From Liolophura sinensis (Eukaryota > Mollusca > Polyplacophora > Chitonida > Chitonidae): a DNA stretch of 64,000 nt. A program made the translations under genes and the position numbers. Of the stretch, positions 1 through 13,100 are shown piece after piece (positions within the stretch are counted from its first letter, which is position 1; every line of letters begins with the position of its first letter). The notes beneath the pieces were generated by a model. The model was not told where the DNA came from, made no database searches, and saw only the letters and a list, made by a program, of their open reading frames with translations. Location of the stretch: assembly GCF_032854445.1 (NCBI RefSeq), contig NC_088304.1:14769704-14833703 (forward strand). The letters are read 5' to 3'.

Positions 1-2
1 AC

Positions 3-397
3 AACTACAGTATGCATCCCCTAGTGAACAACAAAGCATTGTCCAGCAAGCTGAATAAGAAACCTTCTGGGATTTTTACATAACTACAGTATGCATCCCC
101 TAGTGAACAACAAAGCATTGTCCAGCAAACTGAACAAGGAACCTATCAGACTTTGTACAAAACTACAAAGTATATTCCAAAGTAGGAAACACATCATTGT
201 CCAGGACACGGATTAAGAAACCTTTTACACCTTGTAAATAACTACAAAGTATATCCCATGGTTTTCAACACGGCATTGTCAGGTACACTCATTAGGAAAC
301 CCTTTACACCTTGTACATAACTACAAAGTATATTCCACAGTAGGCACCAAAGCATTGTCCAACACACTTCTTGATTAAGAACACTTTATACACATGT
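3..397. repeat. Minisatellite, 79-bp unit, 5 copies
   Basis: The start aactac(a) recurs at 3, 82, 161, 240 and 319, exactly 79 bases apart. Outside any recognised exon. Confidence 0.85.
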
Positions 398-686
398 AGA
401 CTTTATACATGTAGACGACATGACGACATAAAAATTTCACAGCAAGATAGAACCTACAACTATGGACAAGGCATTTGCATCTCTTCTGACTATATTGGAA
501 CATAATCTATGACATGAGTACACAGTTCCGTATGGCTTTTGTGTGGTTGTTTTGTAAAACCACTTATCTTCTATCGAGATGGCGAGCATCTCTCGGTGCC
601 ACTTAGGGGAATGTTCGATTGTAACTTGCAAATGGTCGAGCATTCCGGATTGTTCTATCCATGAAACTGATCGCGATTGTACAGGT

Positions 687-810
687 GAAACCGGAATGCC
701 CAGTCATTTGACGCTAAGGAAACCGGAATGTCCAGTCATTTGAAACGAAGGAAACCGGTATGTCCAGTCATTCCACGTGAAGGAAACCGGAATGCCCATA
801 AATTCCAACT
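687..810. repeat. Minisatellite, 32-bp unit, 4 copies
   Basis: gaaaccgg(a/t)atg recurs at 687, 719, 751 and 783. Confidence 0.8.
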
Positions 811-989
811 ACCGGAAAACACTAGACGATATAAACCTCATTACCAAAAGCCACATGTATTCCAGAAAATCCTGCATACCAGTCATCGATACCATTAATC
901 TGAGGGTAGCGATCAGTCAGCGGTGTCCTCCTTCATAATTTAAAGACACAGTTAATATTTTTCAATATGTATGTATATATTTGTTGCAG

Positions 990-1142
990 GAATCGTAACT
1001 CGGACTCCGCTTGAGATGCGCATGCGCACGGCAAGAATTGGCACCGGCTGGCGATGTCGTATCCAGTACAAGGACCACAAAGGTCAGCACGTGAACACGG
1101 AAATAAATAACTCGTCTGAAGTCGGAGAAGGTGTTAAAGAAG
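990..1142 (+). CDS. Mx-A exon: switch I region of GTPase
   Basis: The exon follows tttgttgcag and ends AAG|gtaatt. It starts inside a Gly codon and reads [13 protein letters not shown]..., matching the GIVTRCPLEL stretch just after the P-loop in Mx proteins. It ends in phase 1, matching the next exon. Confidence 0.88.
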
Positions 1143-4100
1143 GTAATTGTAACAGTTATGTTTCTTTCTAGTGTATTTACTGAATAATAGATAGGATGAC
1201 CTAAGAATTTTCTTGTATCTTACTATCTGCGTTAGAGTGTTATCTCACTTATCAATGGATGAATGCGTTAACATGCTATCTCACTTACAACTCGATTAGT
1301 GCGTTAGCATGTAATCTCACTTACCACTGGATAAGAGCGTTAGCATGTAATCTCACATACGACTGGATGAGTTGCTTTAATATGTTGTCTCACGCAAAAC
1401 TGGGTGAGTGCGTTAACATGTTATCTCACTTACAACTGGATGAGTGCATTAACATGTTATCTCACTTAGAACTGGAAGAATGGGCTGACATGTTAGTTCA
1501 TTTACAAGTGGATGAGTGCGCAAAAATGCTAAGCTCACATACAACTGGTTGTGTAAATTAATATGTTATCCCGTTTACAACTGGAGGTGTTATCCCTCTT
1601 AAAACTATAATATAAACCGTCCACTACCCCAAACAGTTTTCAAGTTTTTAGAGAGTCACTGACAATGTAGTTTAACCACTCTTCAAATTGTGCTAATGAG
1701 CTTACTTTTCAGCACAATCCAGAATTATGGGAGACACTTCCGGTATAAGCGACAGCCTGATCACCCTGGAAGTTGAATCGCCGGACGTGCCAGATCTGAC
1801 CTTAATTGACTTGCCCGGAATCGCCCGTTACTCGGAGGCTAACGCTCAAATAGAGCAACAGGTGAGTTGTCTCCCCTAGACGATCAAGAGACCAACATCA
1901 CTACTACCGTTCACATGTAGAACATGTTTTTAACAACTGAGTGTGGACCAAAATAAACTCACTATTACGTGCCTTTATGACCCAAACACTCAATATTTTT
2001 GCACTTTGATGATAAAGTACTATGTTTTATTTGCCTTGCATTCAGTAAAAACAGTTACGAAAGTTACGAGTTGTTATAGGAACTAAACATCCGCTGAGAA
2101 CAAAAGGCAAGGGGGTGAAATACAAAATACGTGCAAAAACAGTGAAGGATTTGAACTGATTCAATTAAGTAAAGCAAAAAGGATTATTTTAACAGAATTT
2201 TAATATTTTAGCTCACCTGTACTTTGTAGCTATGTCATACCTTGGGCGTCGGAGTCAACGCCGACACCCAATAACACGGTAAGCAATGCTAAGGCAAATG
2301 TCAGGGATTGTGTTTTAAAACTTTAAGTACTGTGTGTATTGAGATCAGGTTTGCATATTACAAAATCCACTGCTTTCTCCAGTTTTTCTGTGTTAGAATC
2401 AGCTGTCAGGTAAATGTTTCACATGTGTATAGCGAAACATTTACATTCATAATCACATTCACATGAATGAATAAATAATTAACATGAAGGTGATGTTTCA
2501 CGGTTGCTGCCCTATGTGTGTGTTAATTACTGAAAATTATAAAATTCATGTCCACCACGTTTTATTTGTATTGGAATTCCTGGTAAGGTAAATGTTTCTT
2601 TACCTTATTATGGAGCTAAATTTTTACCTTCATGTGGTTCCTACAGGCGAGCTCTTTGGTAGTCTTGCTACTAACTGTAACTTGAATGATACATATTTCG
2701 TCTGAATATCACTGGCATGCTTTTCATTCAAGTGTGCTCTGGTGGTAATTTTTTATGTATCGCGTTAGATGTTTCAAAATAGGATTTCAAAATGTACGAT
2801 TTCTTGCATCGGCAATAGAGGTCTATGTACATCTTTGTCCAGCTACATAACCATGATAAAGATAGTTCATTATTAACCAATACGTCCAGCTCATGCTGGC
2901 TCCCTCGCCAGTCGTACGTGGAAAGAATTGCCAGCAACCTGAGGCCGTGGTTTACCGATTTTCCGATTTTCTCCCTCCATAATGCAGGGTGCCCTCGTAT
3001 AAGTGAATCTTATTACTGATCATGCTTGATTCCGTATATGTTTTTTTTTCGTGTATTTGTCATTCTGTGTACCAGTTTATCATTTGGCGACCTTACAGTC
3101 GTTTTAATATTCTCCGGATTCCTAGTAGGGTTTTCAGGAGAGAGTGCCGTATATGTACATGTTCTACCAGCTTGGCATTGCACACTAGACACGTTTGACA
3201 TTGTCCTCTTTTATCAACGCATACAGTCTATTGAGTTTGGAATAACGTTAAACGTTAACTGTTTGGGAGTAAGCCTCTAACTTTAAGATAACCTCGGACA
3301 AACTGTGATGACGTCTTTCCTCCATAACGTTTTCCCGCTTATATAGAGAAGCTCCCATGCTCAAAAATGGGGAAGTTACTTTTGCCGCTGGTTATCATAC
3401 AAGACGATGTTTGTTTTTCTTTGTGATTAATTCCGGAGGAAACCCAATGTTATTTATACTCTGTCATCCTACCATCGTGATTATTCTGGTGTTCGCCAGG
3501 CTGGTTGGGTTTATATTTAAACCCGGAAATGTGCTCCACGGGAGGAGTCCCCGGAGAGATGAAAAATGTTTTGGATCAGTTTTCAAACCTGATCGTCACA
3601 TGAAACAGCATTGTCAAAAACTCATAAATCATAAATAGGCCTACCTAAAAGAGTGGATGTCCCAGTATTTTATATATCAACATAAAATCAACAATTCCAT
3701 TTGCTTGTCATTAATTATTTTCACAGCCTATGGTAGACATACATGTATTTGTAAATATGGAGATGTTCAGTCACTAAACAGATCTTTCATTTTGAACATG
3801 TTTTTTTTTTCTCATTTAGGTGAAGGTGATATTTTCATGAGTTATGGTCTCACCGAAATTGAAATCATTAATTAAGTATCTCAGTCAATAGTTGATATGA
3901 AAACAAATAAAAATCATAAGAAACAGTGGCATTACCTTCATCTAACCTGGCCTCAACGCATTATCTTCCTGACTTGTGTGCATAGGTTCTCCAGAGGAAA
4001 GTCCCTGTGCTGCCATGGGGAAGGACAAATTCTGAGTGTAGGTGCAACTTCTGTCGCGTGCGAGAGCGCGAGAATCTCGCAGTTTCTCGTCCAAAACAGC

Positions 4101-7100
4101 ACCAGGCAGAGTCACGGTACTGTGGCCTAGAGAAAAGATATGACCCGTCGGTGAGTTGGGAATTTGTGGCAAAGACCGTCTCACTTCCTCGTGGCTTTGG
4201 GACATCCATCCAATGCGACACAACATTATGAGCAATGGGTAGTCATGCTGTCAAACGATATAAAATACAATGTGCCACTGTAGTTCTTCTTTTAAATTAA
4301 TCTGTAACGTGAGTGTAGCGAAAATTTGAGAAAGATAATCGCACATGAAGTTTCACGCCGAAACCGATCGAAATGACATTTAGGGTAACTTGGAATGAAT
4401 GCGCATGTCTCAACGTCATGCACTGTGGAAGTATTGCAGCCATAGTACGTCTGGAAGAGGCTGAGGGCCGAGTGGGAATAATGCATAAAAATAATGCATT
4501 TTATGGAGTGCTTCTTCTAAATACAAACATTTCCACACCCAATTAGGTGTATGCCATAACATTAAATACTCAAACAGAGAGTTATCCCAGAGCCGCGACG
4601 ACAGTGTGATGATTGGTAAATGGTGACACATATAAATGGGAAAATTTGGCCTCGTATCAATTTACGTCCATATTGTGTCGGTATTTAACTGTGACATTCA
4701 TAGTTGACTCGTACTGGGATTGTCGAAAAGAATACAAAATGACGTTATTTAAGATGGCCTTGAGTCTGTTTCTCGGTGTCTGTAAACTGCTGACAGTGTA
4801 TGTTGTTTTGAATATAGCAGTTCTATCCCCTTTGTAGGTGTCAAGCTTGGAATATGCTGACCGTGTATCTGACTGTAGACGTAGCAATTCTGTCCCCCGA
4901 TATGACCTTGAGTCCCTTTCTCAGTGTCAAGCTTGGAATATGCTGACCGTGTATCTGTCAGTGGGCGTAGCAATTCTGTCCCCCGATATGCCCTTGAGTC
5001 ACTTTCTCAGTGTCAAGCCTGGGATATACTGACCGTGTATCTGACTGTGGACGTAGCATTTCTGTCCCTCGATATGTCCTTGAGTCACCGTCTCAGTGTC
5101 AATCTTGGAATAAGCTGACCGTGTGTCTGTCAGTGGGCGTAGCAATTCTGTCCCCCCGATATGACCTTGAGTCACCGTCTCAGTGTCAAGCCTGGGATAT
5201 GCTGACCGTGTATCTGACTGTAGACGTAGCAATTCTGTCTCCCGATATGGCCTTGAGTCACCGTATCAGTGTCAATCCTGGGATATGCTGACTGTGTATC
5301 TGACTGTGGGCGTAGCAATTCTGTCGCCCGTTATGTCCTTGAGTTACCGTCTCAGTGTCAAGCTTGGAATAAGCTGACAGTGTGTCTGTCAGTGGATGTA
5401 GCAATTCTGTCCCCCGATATGACCTTGAGTCACAGTCTCAGTGTCAAGAATGGGATATGCTGACCGTGTAGCTGACTGTGGGCGTAGCATTTCTGTCCCC
5501 CGATATGTCCTTGAGTCACGGTATCAGTGTCAAGCCTGGGATATGCTGACCGTGTATCTGACTGTGGGCGTAGCAATTCTGTCCCCCCGATATGGCCTTG
5601 AGTCACCGTATCAGTGTCGAGCTCGGAATATACTGCCTGTATGTCTGACTGTGAACATTGCATTTCTGTGTTGAATCCTATGAGCTTAATACTAGCATCT
5701 TTTTCACATGAAGTTTTAACATTATTTCCACTGACCATGACCATTTTTTTTTTGATTGGTGTTTTACGCCGTACTCAAGAATATTTCACTTATACGACGG
5801 CGACCAGCATTATGGTGGGTGGAAACCGGGCACAGCCCGGGGGAAACTCACGACCATCCGCAGGTTGCTGTCAGACCTTCCCACTTACGGCCGGAGAGGA
5901 AGCCAGCATAAGCTGGACTTGAACTCACAGCGACCGCATTGGTGTGAGGCTCCTGGGTCATTACGCTGCGCTAGCGCGCTAACCGACTGAGCCACGGAGG
6001 CCCCCTGTTCCTCTAAATGATTCTATTCGTTACTCCATTCCGGATCTGTAGCACTGTATATGTTTTGTCCTAAAACCAATTAACAAAATCTGCGGAAAAT
6101 TTCCACAGATCGATTATTAATTAGCTGGTTGTTTTTTGACACAGGGGTATTAAATTTCTAGTTTCAATTGGGTCAAATCGAAGCGTTGCGCCGCTGTTAA
6201 GTGCTGTCTTGGACGTGTGATATGTTATCAGGTTGCGACGGAAGGAGATGACCTTTTCCGATGCATGTCTATGCATGTCTGGATACAGATGCTTTCCTCA
6301 GATCCGCTACCCCAAATTTGAACCCTTTGTTCAAATTACCTGAGCATGAGTTATATTTCCGGTCTGCTACTACCTACAACTTTCGCAACTGTACTTTTAC
6401 TCATCGCAAAGCTCTACGGTCGTTAGCTGTACATTTTACAGCGTTATTTCAGACACATACTGCTGCTTGTCGTTCCTAGAACCTTAACAGTCGTTATCCA
6501 AAGCTAATTTTACGGTTTACATGTGCAAAAGGCCACATCTTTCATTGCTTCCGTACTACTACTACGTTTTACAACCGTTCTTTCACTCATCGCATCTTTT
6601 AGCAAAACTCGACAGTCATTAGGTGTACACTTTACAGCGTTATTTCAGACACATACTCTGCTTTTCATTCCCGGAACCTTAACAGTCATTATCCAAAGCT
6701 AATTGTACGGTTTATATGTGCTTATCTGACCATCAAGACATGGTACTAAAAGTTTGTTTTTGTTGTATACTGGATGTTCTCGATGTTAAAGTAAGCTTAC
6801 ACATGAGTCAACTACACAAGTTATCAACACCTCCTGAAGTGGGTTCTTTTTAAGATATAATCGTATATATTTTCGTTTTTGAGCACATTCAGCATTTCAC
6901 ATCGGTATGCATGATTGCGTATTATTGGTATGGTTTAAAAGACTGCACGTCCTGCTAAAGCCTTCGCATGGTTTGTTGAAATAATCTCTTCACCGTTATT
7001 TCAAACGCCAAGACCATCTAGTGCAGACTGACGGTCATTTGCAAAGGGTGGCGACAAGGTATATAGCTGGAATGACCGGGTCTCACTACCAAAATGCAGG

Positions 7101-10100
7101 TTTATAATTACTGATTAAACGTTCTTGTTTTCCGTTGATTTCTGTTACTCCCAATGCGGCCGCCAATTAAAGTTCTTTTGGCTAAAGAAATTCCCTGTTA
7201 AGGATAAGGAGTGAGTGAGTGCTTGGGGTTAAACTTCGTGCTTAAGGATAAGTATTGACAGAGTGCTTGGGGTTTAACGTCGTACTTCGGAATAAGGAGT
7301 GAGTCAGTGCTTGGGGTTTAACGTCATACTTAAGGATAAGGAGTGAGTAAGTGCATGGGATTTAACATCATGCTTAAGAAAAAGGATTGAGTGAGTCTTT
7401 GGGGTTTAACGTCGTGCTTAACGATAAGGAGTGAGTATGTGCTTGGGGTTTAACGTCGTGCTTGAAAAAAGGAGTGAGTGAGTGCTTGGGGATTAATGTC
7501 ATACTTAAGGATAAGGCGTGAGGGAGTGCTTGGGGTTGAACGTCATGCTTAAGGATAAGGATTGAGTGAGTGCTTGGGGTTTAACGTCGTACTTACGGAT
7601 AAGGATTGAGTGAGTGCTTGGGGTTTAACGTCGTACTTAAGGATAAGGAAAGATTACAGATAAACTACAACGAGGGGAGCTATTTATTCCCGGCTCGAGT
7701 TTTTTTTTGAAAGCATACACATGTATATACAGAAGTGGACAATTCTATACTTTCATGGTTTTGCAAATTTCATGCTTTAGTTCCAGATCGTGTCATATTA
7801 AATCATGTGTCAAATTTAGCTTCCTTGCCTGTTGAAGCCCAGGATCACCGTAAAGCCAAAGAATGGTTGGCCTGGTGTTGGCTTACACTTCCTCAAATCA
7901 TAATGCTGCATAATATCGCCGTCACATAATTGAAGTATTCTTTGATATGGCGTGAAACACCAACGATAAAACCCCTTTCCATACAGTGACTAGGGTGTGC
8001 TTCAAGAAACATACTTCACTAAGGCAGGATGATAATGATTGGGAATCTACTTATGCTTATGACTCCATCTTTACATGAGCGAAACAATAAGACGCCATGT
8101 CTTATTTAATACCTATGCACAGTGTGCAGTGTATATTATCAACAGGTTGATTAGGCTGACGTTCTGGTGTACTGAGCGGTGTTCTAGCGCATTAGAAGCA
8201 TGTTCCAGTGTATTATAATGATGTTCTATAGTGTATTAGAATGATGTTTTAGTGTATTGGAATGATGTTCTAAAGTATTGGAATGATATTCCAAAATGTG
8301 TCTACTTGGCGTGTGTACTTTTTCCCACATATCAAGATGATAATACAAAATTATGTTCTTCAAGCGTCTCCCTTTTCAAGTCTACCTTCATACCACAACT
8401 GGTGTTCTTTTTGATTGGTGTTTTACGCCGTACTCAAGAATATTTTACTTATACGACTCCGGCCAGTATTATTGTGGAAGGAAATTGGACAGAGCACTGG
8501 GGAAACCCACGACCACCCGCAGGTTGTTTTCAGTTGTATATAACGATAACAGTACTATGTTTTTATTAGCGGTGCTGTCGTTTTATGTATGTACAACAGA
8601 TCCTATCACTGAAAAATGGCTTTGTCAACACCGAGTTTCGAACCAACGTACCCAGAGACGGAAATTTTTTTCCAGCAATATAGCTGTATTTGTAGACCGT
8701 CTAGATCTTACTGTCAGCAGGCCTGCGAAACACGGAGCGATCTTAGCCAATATTGGGCAATGTTGTCGGTGCTATACCATAAAATTGTAAATCTCAAAAA
8801 GCATCAAACATGATACTGTTATTTTAAATAATGACATGCATCAATCCGATATGACATCCACGAACTTCTCTCTATGTAGATAACGATTTCGCAAAAAAAA
8901 AAAAAATCAAAGTGTGTGTAGGCCTTTATTTTTACGTCGTGCTTAACAAAGTTTCAGACATATGATGAAGAGGAGTCATTTGGTGTGTACATTTACTGTG
9001 TCTTATTGTACCCGTGGGATATAAAAGTATTTTCTTTTAGATATAACAACTAATGATTTAACAACTACTGGTTTATTACAGATTATTCAGCTAATAAAAA
9101 AGTTCATCAAGTCGGATAACACCATCATACTGGCCGTATTTCCTGCGGGAACTGACGTCGACACGGTAGCCGCCTTCCGGTTGGCTAGAGACGTCGATCC
9201 CGAGCTGAAGAGAACAATGGGTAATCATAGAGACATCTTGTCTCATTCTGATTACGTTTATATAAGTTTGTCGGGTGCCGTGTCTGTTTCTGAATGAACG
9301 AATGAATGAATGCGTTTCAACGGAACTTTTTCAACCATATCGTGACGAGAGCATATTAAAACCAGGAAACGTTAGAACCTTTTTCGACATGAGAATGACA
9401 ACATTCAAAATAAAATAAAAAAACATGAAACAGACGCTTTTTATACGAGGTCAAATAAACGAATGCGTGAAATAATGAATGAGTGAAATAACGTATAAAT
9501 GAACGATTAAATGAATGAGTGAAATAATGAATGAGTGAAATAAGAAGTGAAGAAATGAGCGAATGAAGGAATTAATGAATTAATGAATAAGTGAAATAAT
9601 GAATGAGTGAAATAACGAATGAATGAATGAATGAGTGAAATAATGAATGAGTGAAATAACGAATGAATGAATGAGTGAAATAATGACTGACGATGCCTTA
9701 AATCGATGCCGAACAATTGGCGAAGAGATTACAAATGCAATCACACTTTACAGTGAAACAGGTTGATTTTAAAAATAATATGTTATCAGTAAAATTTTGA
9801 ATCCGACTCTTCCAAATCGTTGTCATAGGTCAATCGGTTAATTAACTGAGTTGGACTTTCTTCCTTTTTTTCAACCAAATTAGCAAGAAAACTGTACATT
9901 GCAATTCTATTAAAATGTAAGATACCCATTCAAAAATAACACAATAATAAGTGTTTTGATGAAGAAATAAGCTGCTTCAAGGAATAATTTCTTTGCTAAT
10001 TATCTCAGTATTATTTAAAAAATGTTTACCCAATTAAAATACTATACATTCATAATTGTGTTTCATTAGAAAATACCATAAAATATCACATACTTTGTGG

Positions 10101-13100
10101 AACAGTGTACCGTAAAATCTGAATTAATGCCAAAATATGACCCCCTATGCAGCTTTTAATGATATTTACAGGAGTGGTAACGAAAATGGATTTGGTGGGG
10201 CCGGGCTCAGAAAAATTTGTCCTGGACACACTAAATAATAAGAAAGTAAAGCTGAACCTCGGGATGTTTGCCGTACGGTGTCGAAACCAGGATGAGGTCG
10301 AGAGAGGAATTCCCCTTCAGGAAGCGTGTCGGAAAGAAGAGGATTTTTTCCACAGTCATCCTCATTTTGGGTAAGATTAAATATTACAGTCGATTCTCCG
10401 CAACCATTCTCATTTTGGTTAAGCGCGAATGTTAAATAAGATTTTCTGCAGTTATTCTTATTTTGAGTAAGCCCGCATATTATAGATTTTCCGCAAACAT
10501 CCGAGGCAGTCCTCAATTTGGGTACGCTCAGGCATTGGAGACCATTTTGTGAAATCACCTACATTTTGAGTCAGCTCATATGTTAGATAAGATTTTATGC
10601 AATCATCCTTATTTTAATATGTACTGATGTAGCTGAATATAGATTAAGCTCAGATACCATGCAGACGATTTTCTGAAATCATCCTCACTTTGTCTTAGCT
10701 AAGATATTAGAGACGATTTTCTGAAGTCATCCTGATTTTGGGTGACATTGGAGAACATTTTAAGCAATCATCCTCATTTTGAGTAAGCTAACATATCAGA
10801 GACGCCTTTCTGAATTTTTGAGTAACATCGGAGAGCATTTTCCGCACTCATCATCAACATTTTGGGTAAGCCCAAGTATTAAACTAGGATATATGTAGAG
10901 TCGAATTTCGGCAAACATTCTCATTTTACGGAAGCAGAAATTCTAGAGACGATATTCCGCAATCATTTATATTTTGGACACATGCAGCAACCTTAGAAAG
11001 CCTCTATTTTCTCAGGGCTTCACAAATCGTACATGTTTTTTGGCAGATATCTTAATCCGTCTATTTTCGGGATAAGACGACTCTCCGAAAAAATGGTAAA
11101 GGAGTTGACTTCTCGGATTAGGGTAAGTCAAAAAGTTTGAAATTTCTTGGCATGTTATGAATACTTTACAACATTTCATTTTGCCTGCAAAAATCTTGGC
11201 AACTTGTGTTTTGAGATTTCTATGTTGCTATGTAAATTCACCTTTGGGAGGAAATGTAGCAGGAGGAACCAGTTAGTTATGGCGCCGGTTGCTATGTGTA
11301 CTAGGAACAAGTGTATAATTTAAGAAAACAGTCATTTCAATTGCAGAATGAAGCGTAATTACAGCTGGAATACAGTCAAATCGTTCATATCATAGCCACT
11401 GAAAGCTAAGAAGCCGACCAGAATGTTCAGCGAGACTTTCGTTGGTGTGTTTACCGGAATCATAACTTCATATTTCAGCAATGTTTACCTGAAATGAATC
11501 GGGTTGTGAGTGACAAACTTAGTGAAATCAAGAAAGACATCGCGGAACTTGGCAAGGGACCATCAACTGATGAGGAGGAGAGGAGGAGAGAATTTCTGTC
11601 CGTAAGTCCAAAAACTATTTAAAAAACTAAGAAAAAACAACTGAAATTTAAAACCAAAACAAGTCACCGTTAACAGAAAAACTAAGAGTATATGAAAGAA
11701 TAAAAGACATTTTATTGAATCATTTTCAGCAAGGCGTCTTTATTTTATGGTGCAGTTTTAGCATCGATAGGACTAAACACATTGACTTTCTCGTTTTACA
11801 TTCACCTATATATACTGACATGGGGCGTACGTTTTCGTCCTAATATGTAGACCTACTGGTGCATATGAAGTATCTGTTTCTGTATATTCAATCCATGCAT
11901 ATAAATGATAAACGATAGGGTTACGGCATAAAACACCAATCAAATAAATAAAGAAATAAATTTTGTTTAAACTTGGGGACTAAATCGTCGCATGTTCCAG
12001 GCAAAGTTTGCAATAACGTGTTTCGGTAGCATGACGTAAATTTAGCATTGTATTCCCTTCTTTTCAATGTAAACAGTTTGTTATAGTACAGTTTATTACA
12101 TTCATGTGCAATTCAGTTTATTTAATATTTCAGCAAAGATAAATATACTTTCTGTGCACAGTTTAACGTTAGTCTGGAGGCATGTATGCCATTTAAGGGT
12201 ATATATTTTCCCGCCCCTTAAAACCGTTTATTTATTTATTTGATTGGTGTTTTACGCCATACTCGTGAATATTTCATTTATACGATTGTGGTCAGCACTA
12301 TATGGTGGGAAGAAACCGGGGAAGGCCTGTGGGAAATCCATCACCGTCCACAGTGTGCTGAAGATCTTCCCACTTACAGCTGAAAACGAAGCTTAAAACC
12401 GTTTAAAATGTGACTGTAACATATAATTGGAAGATAAAAGTTTCTCCGTGGCCTAACACGCTAGCACAATACAATCAGAGGAGCCGCCTTTCAATGGTGT
12501 CTTACGTGGTAAGCTGGTGGCCGTCGGTTTATCACACACCCCTGCCCAACAAAAAATGCCGACTGCCATCGTATATGAAATGTTTATGACTACGCCGTGA
12601 AACACCAATCAAACCAATCAAATCACGTTTAAAGTTTCTTTCCATTTGAATAAGATTCGCCTGATTGCGTTACAGCTGTTGACAGAATACACGGATAGCA
12701 TTGAGAAGGTTTGTAGTGGCTTGTACAGACATCAGGAAAACAAGGTGAAGCTCTTCTCTATGTGGAGGGAAGAAACGCACACGTTTGCCCACAAGATCCG
12801 TGAGGTGACTGAACTAGGTGGGTAACGAAAGATTGTACATCATTTGAAGTACCGATAGTTTTTGTTACATTTAGGCAAGCAAGAGTTTGAACAACATTTT
12901 GTGTACCGAGAGCTTGTCCAACATTTGAGGCATTGGGAGTTTGTATTACATTTGGGGTGACGAGGGTTTGTCCAACATTTGGGTATAGAGAGTTTGTACT
13001 ACATTTGGGGTGCCGAGAGTTTGTACAACATTTGGGGTGCCGAGAGTTTGTACTACATTTAAAGTACCGAGCATTTGTACTACATTTGGGGTAACGAGAC

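Larger units (their letters stand above)
1862..9081 (+). other. Large Mx-A intron
   Basis: 7.2 kb with correct splice ends. It holds SINE fragments, the 86-bp minisatellite, a partial ~190-base local duplication (6380-6760), the 44-bp minisatellite and a fragment at 8925-9005 (tttacgtcgtgcttaacaaa) of another dispersed repeat. No exon recognised. Confidence 0.7.

Noticed and set aside
4657-5744. Frames of 64-104 codons with [16 protein letters not shown]-type repeats
   Set aside because: Translation of the 86-bp minisatellite, seen in several frames and both strands.
7205-7655. Direct repeats with regular spacing, considered as a CRISPR array
   Set aside because: Units abut without unique spacers and the genome is eukaryotic; it is a minisatellite.
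9507-9716. 69-codon frame rich in [12 protein letters not shown]
   Set aside because: Translation of a simple tetramer-based repeat.
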